Notes: generated from the letters alone by a model not told the origin. A stretch of DNA of 64,000 nt from Cliona cf. orientalis (GCA_963930775.1 OZ005695.1:7192001-7256000); one strand, 5' to 3'; positions 10,359-20,044 are shown, counted from the stretch's first letter. Translations and numbers: made by a program.

Positions 10359-12692
10359 TTAAGAATTAGAAACTACTTCAGAATCCATTGTCTTTATAAA
10401 GGCAGAGTATGACGTAGATGCATAAGTTTTCAAAGTCTTTAAACACCGATAATCATTTATCACCAATGGTACTATTTTCGGTAAAATCAGAAATACCTGA
10501 CTGAAGAATGCAGCTAATGTAATTCCCACACTGTATGCCACTTTGCTGAGAATTGTGTAGTCAATGAGCCTAAGTATAGCCCACAATGGCAAAAATATAC
10601 CCAAATCGAACACTAATACCACAACAAGCATGTTGATCTTCTTGGTGTCCTTAAAATTACCTCTTTTTATCTTTCGTGTCAAAACCGCAACCAAGACCAT
10701 AATGAATGCTAAGACCAACGTATAGATGTATTGAAATGTAATCCAAACTGTGGGATACTGATTTTCGCATTTTTGTGTCACTAGGAAGTATGGAGGTACA
10801 CTTTGTTTCATATATTGCTCTTTGTCGACCAGAAGACTTACGTCTAAGCACGACCAGAAAATTAGTAGAATAATCTTTACAGAAACAATTGCAGCGATCA
10901 GAATGAAGAGACCTTGATCAGAACATATCTGATGGACCTTACCAAACTTTTTGAAAATATGATAGATGCGTAGGGTTTTGGCAATTACAGTAGCAAGCAC
11001 AGTATCAGTTCCAATGTTGATAAGGTAGATATCAAACATACAGATGAAAATTCGATACGACATTCTCATTTTGTGCTGATCATGAATGATCCCACTGTTA
11101 AATGTGTGGAAAAATGAAGACAAAAGGAGAAAAAAACAGCCAATAAATAGGCATAAACTTAATGTGGTACTAGTTGCCTTGATAGAGGGGTGCTTATGAT
11201 AATAGAAGTAGAGGCACATTGAAAGAACCATCATGGTAAAGCACATACATATCATCATCAGGAGGAGTACAGTTAGATATGTTGGATAGAGAATGTAGAT
11301 ACGATCCAGAGTATCAGTTGGGATTTCTCCCATGATCGTTTCATTCAAGATGAGCTGATTGAGTGAAAAGTTATATGATCCTATAGGTACAAGTTGTTGG
11401 TCTTGGAATTGACCAAGTTTAACTGAGACTTGCATGGCAGCTGCACCATGGCTAAAGTTGAGAAACCCAGTGGCTCCTTGAAACCAGAGTTGTAAAAGTT
11501 GTTTCTCAAGCACCTCCATGATTTCTCTTCTCGACTGCGACCAGACAGCTCTATTATTGACACTAGCGAGAGAAAGGTTTCTCTCATTTAGTGTATGTAT
11601 TGATCTATTTAAAGCACGTACAATGGCCACAACTGAATCATATAGTACACTTGCATACTGAGAGTTCCTCCGAAAATGAAAACTTTCTAATGACCCATAG
11701 GGGTGGGCTGTGTAGTTGAATTCATTACCTGGGTGAAGATCAAGGAAGATGGCACCATTGAATATTAAAGCATCAATTGCTGTACTTTGAGAACAATGTT
11801 GGAAATTATTTGGAGTTTCGTCAACAATAGTGAGGTCGGCAAATATCCAAGCATAGTGAGGCCATCTAAACCCATGATGATACGCAGTACAAAGTACATC
11901 TATAACTTTATACAGTGGAAGAAAACCAACTATGATTTTGGCACCAGTATTCTGTATCTCATCACGATAATCTTTAAGGTTCAAGTGTGGTTTATGATTG
12001 ATTTCAAGTTGTGATATCACTTTGATACCATGTCGATTAGCCTCTTTGAGAAAAGCATACTTCGCATCCAAGAAGTTCACCTTTTGACTACTTATGATTG
12101 CAACCTTGCTCCATCCCAAACTCAGTATAAGTTGTACTAATGCTTTGGCAGTGGATTCAGACACTGGAAGAATACTGTGATGTATATGAGGAACTCTATC
12201 CCCATTTAGTGATGTGGCTGATATTTGAACAGCACTAGTCTCAGCATGTTGTAGTATTTCTGAGAAATGCTGAGCTATGTTGTGGCAAAAGTAGCCCACA
12301 ATACCAATGATACGGTTTTCCTTTGAAGTTAACTCTTCAACAAAGGGAACTGTGCCCTCGTTTAAATCACACTGCAGAACTCTGACTGGAATGACTTCAA
12401 ACCTGTAGCCGTGTATTGAATTTCCTATCTCATGGGCAGCTTGATAAGCACCAGATAGAATCATTTCTCCTTGTTGTTCCCACTCACTAGGTGAAGGTTT
12501 TGTGTTGTCTATTCCATCCACAGTTGGAACAATGGCAATAATGTGTAAAGTAGCCAACTTCTCTTGTTTAGTATCGGTGGTAGTATTAGAACTATTCGAG
12601 GTAGCACTGAGTAAGTTTGTGTATAATAGTAGTAGTAGCAGCACTACTACAGACATCTGGCCAGATAGCCAACTTTTTCTTTTATGACTCAT
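10359..12692 (-). CDS. R1: GABA-B-like class C GPCR, divergent member
   Basis: A predicted plasma-membrane receptor of 777 residues in a single exon. It has a signal peptide, an ANF-type Venus-flytrap domain (about residues 48-445) and seven membrane helices (about 480-745). Family marks are SIKATSTTLSL before TM2, AKTLRIYHIF after TM3 and TRKIKRGNFKDTKKIN before TM6; the last two resemble the TM3 and TM6 regions of GABA-B subunits. The Cys pair LQC...GYFC matches the lobe-1 disulfide of GABBR1. R1 stands apart from the rest of the cluster: the core block SRREIMEVLEKQLLQLWFQG is changed and the tail YSAFIKTMDSEVVSNS is longer. I chose the ATG at 12692; an upstream TTG would add three residues but is unlikely in an animal gene. 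Ligand unknown. Confidence 0.92.
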   Translation of the reverse strand: MSHKRKSWLSGQMSVVVLLLLLLYTNLLSATSNSSNTTTDTKQEKLATLHIIAIVPTVDGIDNTKPSPSEWEQQGEMILSGAYQAAHEIGNSIHGYRFEVIPVRVLQCDLNEGTVPFVEELTSKENRIIGIVGYFCHNIAQHFSEILQHAETSAVQISATSLNGDRVPHIHHSILPVSESTAKALVQLILSLGWSKVAIISSQKVNFLDAKYAFLKEANRHGIKVISQLEINHKPHLNLKDYRDEIQNTGAKIIVGFLPLYKVIDVLCTAYHHGFRWPHYAWIFADLTIVDETPNNFQHCSQSTAIDALIFNGAIFLDLHPGNEFNYTAHPYGSLESFHFRRNSQYASVLYDSVVAIVRALNRSIHTLNERNLSLASVNNRAVWSQSRREIMEVLEKQLLQLWFQGATGFLNFSHGAAAMQVSVKLGQFQDQQLVPIGSYNFSLNQLILNETIMGEIPTDTLDRIYILYPTYLTVLLLMMICMCFTMMVLSMCLYFYYHKHPSIKATSTTLSLCLFIGCFFLLLSSFFHTFNSGIIHDQHKMRMSYRIFICMFDIYLINIGTDTVLATVIAKTLRIYHIFKKFGKVHQICSDQGLFILIAAIVSVKIILLIFWSCLDVSLLVDKEQYMKQSVPPYFLVTQKCENQYPTVWITFQYIYTLVLAFIMVLVAVLTRKIKRGNFKDTKKINMLVVVLVFDLGIFLPLWAILRLIDYTILSKVAYSVGITLAAFFSQVFLILPKIVPLVINDYRCLKTLKTYASTSYSAFIKTMDSEVVSNS

Positions 12693-13115
12693 TACGCTCA
12701 AATTCCTTACGATATTAGCTATCTCCTATGACCATAGTCTAAGAAGCCATAGTTATTTAGAAATTACTCGCTAACAGCTTGAGTAACAAATTGAAAGTTA
12801 AAAAATCTATAGATAAAGTTTTAGTATAGATATAAGACTGGCATGTTGACATACATTCACCATGCGTAAGAATGAATGTTATTATAATGACAAAGCAAAA
12901 ACAGTTTTTGGTTGTCTTTGGTGGCTATCATAATGGATACACTGCAAGTGGTGTCATAACATTTATACAACAGTATTATAGCCCCAGCAAAAACACCATA
13001 CTGTTATATTATATACACTATAATGAGTAGCTAGTATAAAATTAATGTGTCAGCACTGCAAATCTAAACATTCAGCTTATAAACGTTAAAGGTTAAAACT
13101 AACTGCTTGTACACT
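12693..13115. other. Spacer between R1 and R2
   Basis: AT-rich. It holds the 5' side of R1 and the 3' side of R2. No gene or repeat recognised. Confidence 0.5.
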
Positions 13116-15410
13116 TTACGCTTTCTTTCTCGGGAATGTCCAATTGACAATGTGTAGACATTGGAAATTCCTTGTAACCAATGGCACCGTTTTTGGTAGA
13201 ATAAGTAGCACCTGACAAAGAAGTGCGCAAGCCATAGTCCCAATGTTGTAGGCCAGTCTACTCAAGATGGTAGCAGAAATAATACGGAACACAATCCACA
13301 AAGGCGAAAAGATGCTAGCGTTAATAATTAGAGCAACAACGAGTATGTTGATCTTCTTGCTGTCCTTGTAGTCTTTGCGCTTGATTTTTCTTGTCAGAAC
13401 TGCAAGTAGAACCATAATTAATCCGAGGAATACAGAATAACTAAATAAAGGAATAAGCCAAAAACCTTGCCCCCCTCTCGATCGACATTCCTGTTTTACT
13501 TGAATAAATGGCGGTACAGTTGTTGAGATAAGCTGCTCAACATCAACGAGATGAGCAGCATCCAGACTTGCCCAAGCAATCAGCATTGGAATCTTCACGG
13601 AAGCAAGGCCCGAAATGAGAAGGAAGAGAACTGGATCAGAAAAAATACGACTGACTTTACCAAATGTTTTGAAGATGTGGTAAATACGTAGGGTCTTGGC
13701 AATTACAGCGGCCAAAACTATGTCCATTCCAATGTTTGTACAGGAGACACTAAACATACAGACAAACGTTCGGAGTGACTCATTTCTGCTATATACGATG
13801 GTTCCACTGGTGATAGCATGAATTAAGGATGCAGCGAGAAGAATATAGCTGCCTACAAACATGCAGAGGCTGAGAGTATTGCTGGTGGCCTTTATTGCTG
13901 GTTCATTACGGTAATAGATGAAGAGGCACATTGAAATTGTTGTTAAGATTAGGCAAAACGAAACCAGAAATAACATGATTACTGTAACTGCTATAGGGTA
14001 TAGTATATACTTACGATCAAGTGTGTGACTTGGAATTAGTCCTAACACAGTTTTGTTTAAAGTAAGCTGATTCAAGGAATGATAATACGACCCTATCTGC
14101 ACTGGTTGTCCATTCTGGACTTGAAGAATATCTATTGAGGTCTGAGCAGCTGCTGCACTATGGCTGAAGTTTAGCCAGCCAGTGGCACCTTGAAATGAGA
14201 GTTGAGAAAGTTGCTCCTCAAGTACATCCATGATCTCAAACCCTGTATCCTGGTGGATGTTGGTGAGAGAAAGGTTTCGCTCATTTAGTACACTGAGTGA
14301 TCTGTTGATAGTAAGTGCCACTGCCCAAATGGAGTCATAGAGTACACTTGCATATGGATTACTTTGAAGAGAGATATTTAGTTCCACTGAAGATTTCTCT
14401 AGCTTTTCAAGGTATACTTCATGATAAGCACTGTAGTTGAGTCCAGACGGTAAAACATCTTGTGGATTAAATTTTGCACGAGCTAAATCAAGGAATATCA
14501 CATTATTGATGGCTTCAGCTTGACAGTAATCGTTGAAGATGTTAGGTTTACTGATGTCGGCGAAAACCCAAGCGTAATCCGGCCATTTAAATCCATTAAA
14601 ATACGCAGCACAAAGAATATCAACAGCTTCAGATTGTGGGATAAATGCAACAATAATTTTGATGCCATACCTTTGCAACTCTTGTAAATATTCTGTTGGA
14701 GAGAGAAATGTCTCTATATGCGTTGCTATTTGAATACCTTGTCCTTTGGCATTCCTTAGGAAGGCACGTGTTGAGTCCACAATACTTGGGTGTCGACTGC
14801 TTATGACTGCAATTCTTTTCCACCCAAAGCTCTGCATTAGATGAATAGTTGCTGAATGTATGGATTCCCTTAAGGGCAGGATACTATGATGTAGATGAGG
14901 AGAACTATCAACTGTTATTGAAGTAGCTGATATCTGAACAACATGTGTGATCCAAGAGTGTGCTATCTGAGAAAAAAGCTGGGCAATAGTGTTACAAAAG
15001 TAGCTCACTATGCCTACGATGTTATTGTGATTTGATGTTAACTCTTCAACAAAGGGCACTATTCCCTCACTTAACTCACACCGAGGAACTTGGATTGGTA
15101 TGACTTCAAGTCGATGGCCACTTAACAAATCAGAAGCTTCATTGATCTCTTTGATGGCTAACTGTGCACCTAGAAGACTCTCTTCACCTTTTTTCCACTG
15201 TGGGTCGCCTAGTCCAAACATGGTAGGAATAATGACTATGATTTGTAGAGCTGTAGATCTTTCCATATTTGCTTCAGAGACTGAACTTGTGTAGCTCGAT
15301 GAAACGGCAAACACTGTAGGAGGACCATGTAAGCATGGAATGGTCAGCAATAGCAATATTATAATTGACTGCTGTTTTACTTTCCACTTCTTTCTACTAA
15401 CTACTGCCAT
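13116..15410 (-). CDS. R2: GABA-B-like class C GPCR, N-terminal type B
   Basis: Intact single-exon receptor, 764 residues. A hydrophobic signal segment spans about residues 14-36 after a basic N-terminus (SRKKWKVK). The flytrap domain is about 54-435, with the paired cysteines at 111 and 139. TM1 is about 470-499, TM2 507-531, TM3 547-573, TM4 594-614, TM5 649-673, TM6 686-708 and TM7 714-737. Cys551 at the top of TM3 and Cys642 in the second outer loop fit the conserved class C disulfide. Lys572 of AKTLR and Asp683 of KDSK sit where GABA-B subunits have a TM3-TM6 lysine-aspartate pair. The tail after TM7 is only about 25 residues, with no coiled coil. R2 is the only intact type-B gene; psiA and psiE descend from the same lineage. 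ATG at 15410 is the first in frame. Confidence 0.93.
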   Translation of the reverse strand: MAVVSRKKWKVKQQSIIILLLLTIPCLHGPPTVFAVSSSYTSSVSEANMERSTALQIIVIIPTMFGLGDPQWKKGEESLLGAQLAIKEINEASDLLSGHRLEVIPIQVPRCELSEGIVPFVEELTSNHNNIVGIVSYFCNTIAQLFSQIAHSWITHVVQISATSITVDSSPHLHHSILPLRESIHSATIHLMQSFGWKRIAVISSRHPSIVDSTRAFLRNAKGQGIQIATHIETFLSPTEYLQELQRYGIKIIVAFIPQSEAVDILCAAYFNGFKWPDYAWVFADISKPNIFNDYCQAEAINNVIFLDLARAKFNPQDVLPSGLNYSAYHEVYLEKLEKSSVELNISLQSNPYASVLYDSIWAVALTINRSLSVLNERNLSLTNIHQDTGFEIMDVLEEQLSQLSFQGATGWLNFSHSAAAAQTSIDILQVQNGQPVQIGSYYHSLNQLTLNKTVLGLIPSHTLDRKYILYPIAVTVIMLFLVSFCLILTTISMCLFIYYRNEPAIKATSNTLSLCMFVGSYILLAASLIHAITSGTIVYSRNESLRTFVCMFSVSCTNIGMDIVLAAVIAKTLRIYHIFKTFGKVSRIFSDPVLFLLISGLASVKIPMLIAWASLDAAHLVDVEQLISTTVPPFIQVKQECRSRGGQGFWLIPLFSYSVFLGLIMVLLAVLTRKIKRKDYKDSKKINILVVALIINASIFSPLWIVFRIISATILSRLAYNIGTMACALLCQVLLILPKTVPLVTRNFQCLHIVNWTFPRKKA

Positions 15411-16184
15411 AGTGTATTCAGAATCTGTCTGTCCTCCTTAGCTCGATTCTTGACTTCTTTGATAAATCCTGAAGTCCCTTTATTGGTTGGGAATATGCCC
15501 CTTTATTATATTATTTATATATCAGGACGACAGTGATAGATACAGAGGATGCATGTGCATTCCGGGTATATATAATGCTATACCACTGTTAGTAAAGATT
15601 TGGATCCCCTCATTGATATTACGTCATATTTGGAGGAAGGAGAATCCAATTGATCAGGTCCCCCACAACTGGACCTCCACCCTTTTAATGTACAGTCTTA
15701 GACTTCCCGATTAATTGCAGTTGGTAAGTGCTCCTGTACGTATTCAGTTGTCACAACTATGTCAACACAGGTGTGCACATCATGATTATTATTAACATTA
15801 AGTACAAGAATATGAGTCAGACATGAAATGATAATATGAACTAGAAATTACTTCAGAATTTCTTGAAGCAAAGTACGATGTGAATAAATAACTTTTACGA
15901 GACATTAACAATAGACTAAGTCACAAATCAGAAACATGTGACCTATACAGGCAAATTTAACACTAATGCTATAATACCACCATAGTAGTAGAGTCAGTAA
16001 CCCATGCAAAGTATTACCTTGGTACGTACAGCTATGTTAATTTTTTGTTCTTTAAAGTCAAAACAACACACTATAATAAAATATGATGTGATTATAATAA
16101 TGTGTGATTATTACATTATAAAAGCTGATTATATTATAGATCTATAGTTGTAATTATTACAAATTTTTCCAGTTGGATGCTCGA
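15411..16184. other. Spacer between R2 and R3 with an R1-like tail relic
   Basis: The part next to R2 (to about 15720) is its conserved 5' region, also found by psiE and, inverted, near 18850-19045, 39266-39470 and 48740-48970. It holds a short C run in GGTCCCCCACAACTGG that is expanded elsewhere. Bases 15845-15912 are a receptor tail relic, listed separately. The rest, up to the R3 stop, matches the 3' sides of R4 and R6. Confidence 0.6.
15845..15912 (-). pseudogene. C-terminal tail relic of an R1-like receptor (copy 1)
   Basis: On the minus strand this gives YLFTSYFASRNSEVIS and then a stop, very like the end of R1 (TSYSAFIKTMDSEVVSNS). Only the tail survives. The same scrap lies at 25135-25215 and 45675-45760 downstream of the genes R4 and R6, so it moved with the duplicated block. 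Confidence 0.55.
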
Positions 16185-18467
16185 TCAATGCTCTGTCTGA
16201 GATCCTGTGATTTCTCTCCATGTAGTGAGTAGTCGACCCCGACAGTTACGTACCACTAATGGAATAGTTTTTGGAAGAAGCAACAGCGCCTGACAGAGGA
16301 CAGCAGCTATTAGTGTACCAAAAGTATATGCCAGCCACCTCAAAATTGGGGCAGCCATGCCTTGGAAAATGAACCATAGTGGTGCAAGAATGTAGGCATC
16401 AAGAATTAAAGCATAAACAAGTAAATTAATTTTCTTGCTATCTTTATAATCTCCTCGCTTGATTTTCCTCGTCAAAATTGCAAGTAGAATCATTATTAGT
16501 GATAGTAAAGTTGAGTACCCAAAGGTAAGAATAACCCAAAACCCTTGATACATAGAATGACATTGCTGCACTACTTGAATAAATGGCGGCACAGTTGTCG
16601 AGATAAGCTGCTGAACATCTATTACACGAGGAACATCAAAACTTCCCCAGACAACCAACATAATAATCTTCATAGAAATGATGCTTGAGATGAGAATAAA
16701 GAGACCTTGATCAGAACAGAGTTTGCTGACCTTACCAAATGTTTTGAAGATGTGGTAAATGCGTAGTGTCTTGGCAATTACAGTTGCAAAAACTAAATCA
16801 ATTCCCACATTTGTAATGCAAAGATCAAACATACAAACAAACGCTCGAAGGGACTGCTTGCTTCCATAGATACTTATTCCATTGGTGATAACCTGGAAAA
16901 AGGATGAAGTGAAAAGAAAATAGCAGCCAATGAACATGCATAGGCTGAGAGTGAAGCTTGTTGCCCTCACTGCCTGTTGTTTACGGTAGTAAATGAAGAG
17001 GCACATTGAAATCGTTGTCAAGGCAAAACCTAATACAACTAATAATGCAAGGAATACTGTCAATTCGATGGGGTATACAATATAGATACGATTGAGTGTG
17101 TCACTTGGAATTATTCCTAACACACTTCTATTCAATGTAAGGTGATTTAGTGAATGATCGTACAACCCTATCTGCATTGGTTGTCCATTCTGGATTTGAA
17201 GAATTTCTACTGAGGTCTTTACAGCTCCTGCACTATGGCCGAAGTCTAGCCAGCCAGTGGCACCTTGAAATGAGAGTTGAGAAAGTTGCTCCTCAAGCAC
17301 ATCCATGATCTCAATCCCTGTGTCCTGGTGGATGTTGGTGAGAGAAAGGTTTCTCTCATTTAGTATACTGAGTGATTTGTTGATAGTAAGTGCCACTGCC
17401 CAAATGGAGTCATAGAGTACATTTGCATATGGATTACTTTGAAGAGAGACATTTAGTTCCACTGAAGATTTCTCTAGTTCTTTAAGGTACGTTTCATTAT
17501 AGGCACTATAATTGAGTCCTGATTGCAATAGTAACTTAGAATTTATTTGGGTGTGTGTTAAATGAAGAAATATGGCATTGTTTATAGCATCAGCTTGACA
17601 ACCACCACTAAATGTATCAGGTTTGCTGATATCAGCAAAAATCCAAGCGTAATCTGGCCACTGAAACCCATTAAGGTATGCAGAGCAAAGAATATCAATA
17701 GCTTCAGATTGTGGAACAAATGCAACAACAATTTTGATGCCAAACCTTTGCAACTCTAATAAATATTCTTTTGGAGAGTGAAATGTCTCTAGATGAATTT
17801 TGATTTGAATACTGTGTCCTATAGCACTCCAGAGGAAAGCACTTTTTGAATCCTTGAAATTTGAACTTTGATTGCTTATGATTGCAATCTTGTTCCATCC
17901 TAAGCTCTGCAACAAATATACTGTAGCTGATGCAATGGATTCTCTTAGAGGCAGGATACTATGCTGTAGATAAGAAACACCATTATCGTTGCAACTATCT
18001 TCCAATGAAGTGGCTGAAATCTGAACAACTGGTGCAGTCCAATAGTGTACCAATGTTGACAAATACTGGGCAAGATTGGGACAGAAATAGCCCACTATAG
18101 CTACAATGTTGTGATTTGATGTCAGCGCTTCAACAAAGGGGACTATTCCCTCAACTAGCTGACACTGAGGAACTCTGACTGGTATGACTTTAAGTTGATG
18201 GCCACTTAACAAGCTGGGAGCATTATTGATCTCTTTGGCAGCTAAATGTGCTCCTGGAAGAATCTCTTCACCTTTTTGCCAATCAGGCAGTAACTGTTGT
18301 ATATTGTCTGACTCATACACATTGCTAGTTGAAATAACTGCCATAACTTGTATATGTGTACGTGTAGGTTCTCTAGTACTGCAGGTAGGATGAGTACATA
18401 CTACTAATGGATGCTCAATGCACAGCAGCAGTAACATCACTGTATTACAAGCTGACCACATTTTCAT
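16185..18467 (-). CDS. R3: GABA-B-like class C GPCR, N-terminal type A
   Basis: Intact single-exon receptor, 760 residues, starting MKMWSACNTVMLLLLCIEHP, a clear signal peptide. The flytrap domain has the Cys pair (VPQC, GYFC) and runs into seven helices with AVRATSFTLSL, AKTLRIYHIF and TRKIKRGDYKDSKKIN. Differences from its sisters: the core block reads GWLDFGHSAG, so one N-glycosylation site (NFS) is lost, and an extra Cys lies in LEDSCNDNG. The short tail ends ITGSQTEH, as in R4. Its 5' end and upstream region were duplicated to 38784 onward, where only the first 120 bases of the gene remain (psiI). R3 lies at the left edge of duplicated block alpha. Confidence 0.93.
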   Translation of the reverse strand: MKMWSACNTVMLLLLCIEHPLVVCTHPTCSTREPTRTHIQVMAVISTSNVYESDNIQQLLPDWQKGEEILPGAHLAAKEINNAPSLLSGHQLKVIPVRVPQCQLVEGIVPFVEALTSNHNIVAIVGYFCPNLAQYLSTLVHYWTAPVVQISATSLEDSCNDNGVSYLQHSILPLRESIASATVYLLQSLGWNKIAIISNQSSNFKDSKSAFLWSAIGHSIQIKIHLETFHSPKEYLLELQRFGIKIVVAFVPQSEAIDILCSAYLNGFQWPDYAWIFADISKPDTFSGGCQADAINNAIFLHLTHTQINSKLLLQSGLNYSAYNETYLKELEKSSVELNVSLQSNPYANVLYDSIWAVALTINKSLSILNERNLSLTNIHQDTGIEIMDVLEEQLSQLSFQGATGWLDFGHSAGAVKTSVEILQIQNGQPMQIGLYDHSLNHLTLNRSVLGIIPSDTLNRIYIVYPIELTVFLALLVVLGFALTTISMCLFIYYRKQQAVRATSFTLSLCMFIGCYFLFTSSFFQVITNGISIYGSKQSLRAFVCMFDLCITNVGIDLVFATVIAKTLRIYHIFKTFGKVSKLCSDQGLFILISSIISMKIIMLVVWGSFDVPRVIDVQQLISTTVPPFIQVVQQCHSMYQGFWVILTFGYSTLLSLIMILLAILTRKIKRGDYKDSKKINLLVYALILDAYILAPLWFIFQGMAAPILRWLAYTFGTLIAAVLCQALLLLPKTIPLVVRNCRGRLLTTWREITGSQTEH

Positions 18468-18684
18468 CTTTATTTGTTACGTCGTTGTATCAGACGGCTA
18501 AGCTAGTGCACTCAATCTATACAGTGTCACTTGGTATAATAATAATTATGCTAACTTCCATCCTGATTGCATGATAGCATGCAATAATTATAGTCTACTT
18601 AGTGATGCCATCTAATACTATAATAGTCGTGCTCTCTTTTCGTACATTGTGCAATATTATGTTGTTAGATCTTGGTTTCACATA

Positions 18685-18847
18685 TTCTGCAATGATGTAA
18701 TTTGACGTTAACTCTTTAACAAAGGGCACTAGTATTCCCTCACCAAACGCACACTGAGGAACTCTGACCACTTAACGAATTAGAAACTTCATTAAAGCGC
18801 AGCAATGACAAGTGACGCTGCTTCACTTGCCACTTCTTTCTACTAAC
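18685..18847 (-). pseudogene. psiB: receptor N-terminal relic
   Basis: Minus-strand pieces match the LTSNHN...GIVPFVEELT region and the codons around VPRCEL, then jump to the start region (TTGCCACTTCTTTCTACTAAC). Internal deletions remove most of the first 100 codons. It is copied at 39097-39265. Confidence 0.6.
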
Positions 18848-18849
18848 AA

Positions 18850-19045
18850 TGAGGGGATTCAAATCTTTACTAACAGTGTAGCTATGCACCTGCATGCTTC
18901 GTTGGTTCTGTATCCATCACCATCATCCTCATATGTGTGATGAAAGGGACATAGTCTCAGCCAATAAAGAGACTTCAGGATTGATCAAAGACAACATTTA
19001 ACCAAGAATCGAGCTAAGGAGGACAGACAGATTCTTACTAAAGTA
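18850..19045. repeat. Inverted copy of the receptor 5' region
   Basis: Read on the minus strand this matches 15415-15620 upstream of R2 (GAATCTGTCTGTCCTCCTTA, the sequence around TCAATCCTGAAGTC, and TTAGTAAAGATTTG). It directly abuts psiB, but in opposite orientation, giving a fold-back layout. It is also present in block beta (39266-39470). Confidence 0.65.
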
Positions 19046-19220
19046 GAACTATGGCAGTAGCGACAGCAGCTGTGGTTTCCTTATCTTGCTCATATATATT
19101 GTTGGTCCGATAAGCCGAGGGATCCATAGTCGACCTAGGCACATTGACTAGACTTGATGAACAGTAACCCCACAAATCTATGTATATCCTCTTGAATTGA
19201 AACAACTGTAAGACCCTGTA

Positions 19221-19304
19221 CGGTGGCCCAGAATCGCCAATGTGCAATCTCTTAGCACAATCGAAAGGCCAATGTGCAATCACAAGTGACCTTCTGGGCC
19301 ACCG
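19221..19304. mobile_element. 84-bp inverted-repeat element flanked by TA
   Basis: The ends CGGTGGCCCAGAA and TTCTGGGCCACCG are exact reverse complements, with TA on each side, as for Tc1/mariner-type MITEs. The matching place in block beta (about 39635) lacks this sequence but differs by a short extra stretch, so the empty site is less clean than for the other insertions. A direct repeat, CCAATGTGCAATC, occurs twice inside. Confidence 0.6.
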
Positions 19305-19556
19305 TAAGCATGATTACTAGGGATTCTACGGTACTAGCTACTTGCCATATTGGCCATGACATGGCATGTAAAATATGTATGTATGTAGCAGCCATGTGAC
19401 TCTCAACAAATTTCCATTAACTATTATAAGCACAGTACTACAGCTATGCTTCTCTGGAGTTTTTAGGCTCATCATAATATACAGGAAATGAACCATTTCC
19501 TGCTCACATACAATAATTATTTACAATGGTGTACTGTGCGTGATTACATTGTAAAA

Positions 19557-19904
19557 TGAAATCGTTATGTACAGAGATCCTAATTAGATTATTGGCGCAT
19601 GGTGATGATGCAATCACATGCGCGTATAATCATGCAATGTATAATAATATACGCGGTATGGATGGGAGGGGCTGGGGGGTTTGGGGATGGGTTGCCAATG
19701 GTTAGCAGGGTTGGTCTCTAGGGTTTGTCTATGAAAGGGGGTAAATAATGATTGGCAGCAGTGACAACAGCGGTGGTGTAGTGGTTGGGGCTCTTGTGTG
19801 TGGAACAGAATGTAGCGGGTTCGAATCTTGCTTTATGCTTTGATTTTTTTTCAGTTGTTGAAATTTTTCTAAGTTCTAGTAGGATCTCTGTACATAAAGA
19901 GATC
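19557..19904. mobile_element. 348-bp non-autonomous element with 10-bp target duplication and a tRNA-like core
   Basis: CATTGTAAAA occurs on both sides (19547-19556 and 19905-19914), while block beta has it once at about 39922. The element ends carry an inverted repeat, TTATGTACAGAGATCCTA near the left end and its reverse complement near the right end. A 9-10-bp duplication with inverted ends suggests a Mutator-like (MULE) element, but the class is not certain. Inside, 19770-19831 looks tRNA-derived, and 19655-19730 is G-rich on the plus strand. Confidence 0.75.
19770..19831 (+). repeat. tRNA-derived (SINE-like) segment with A and B boxes
   Basis: TGGTGTAGTGGTTGG fits an RNA polymerase III A box and GGTTCGAATC fits a B box, about 40 bases apart. 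The ends do not form an acceptor stem, so this is not a working tRNA gene; it looks like a SINE head carried inside the 19557-19904 element. Confidence 0.55.
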
Positions 19905-20044
19905 CATTGTAAAAACTGATATGCCATACGCTTGAGTAGCTGTGATATAAAGATTAATGAGAACATAATTATTACAATTTTTCCACTTTCAAATTGATGC
20001 TTAATCAACACCCTGTTTGAGATCCTGTGATGTCTTCAAGTAGT

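Larger units (their letters stand above)
18468..20044. other. Spacer upstream of R3, copied at 38904-40044
   Basis: Apart from insertions the region matches 38904-40044. It holds the receptor relic psiB (18685-18847), an inverted piece of the R2-type promoter region (about 18850-19045), an 84-bp inverted-repeat element (19221-19304) and a 348-bp element with a 10-bp target duplication (19557-19904). No intact gene is seen. Confidence 0.65.

Noticed and set aside
12693-12701. TTG start for R1 and GTG start for R7, giving slightly longer proteins
   Set aside because: Near-cognate starts are unlikely in an animal gene when an ATG with a good signal peptide follows within a few codons.
17562-17759. 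Recurring 65-codon plus-strand frame MKKYGIVYSIS..., present opposite several receptors
   Set aside because: It is the antisense of the conserved flytrap codons and recurs only because the receptors do; it also appears opposite pseudogenes.
19770-19831. A tRNA gene
   Set aside because: A and B boxes are present, but there is no acceptor stem or clear anticodon arm; treated as a SINE-like segment.
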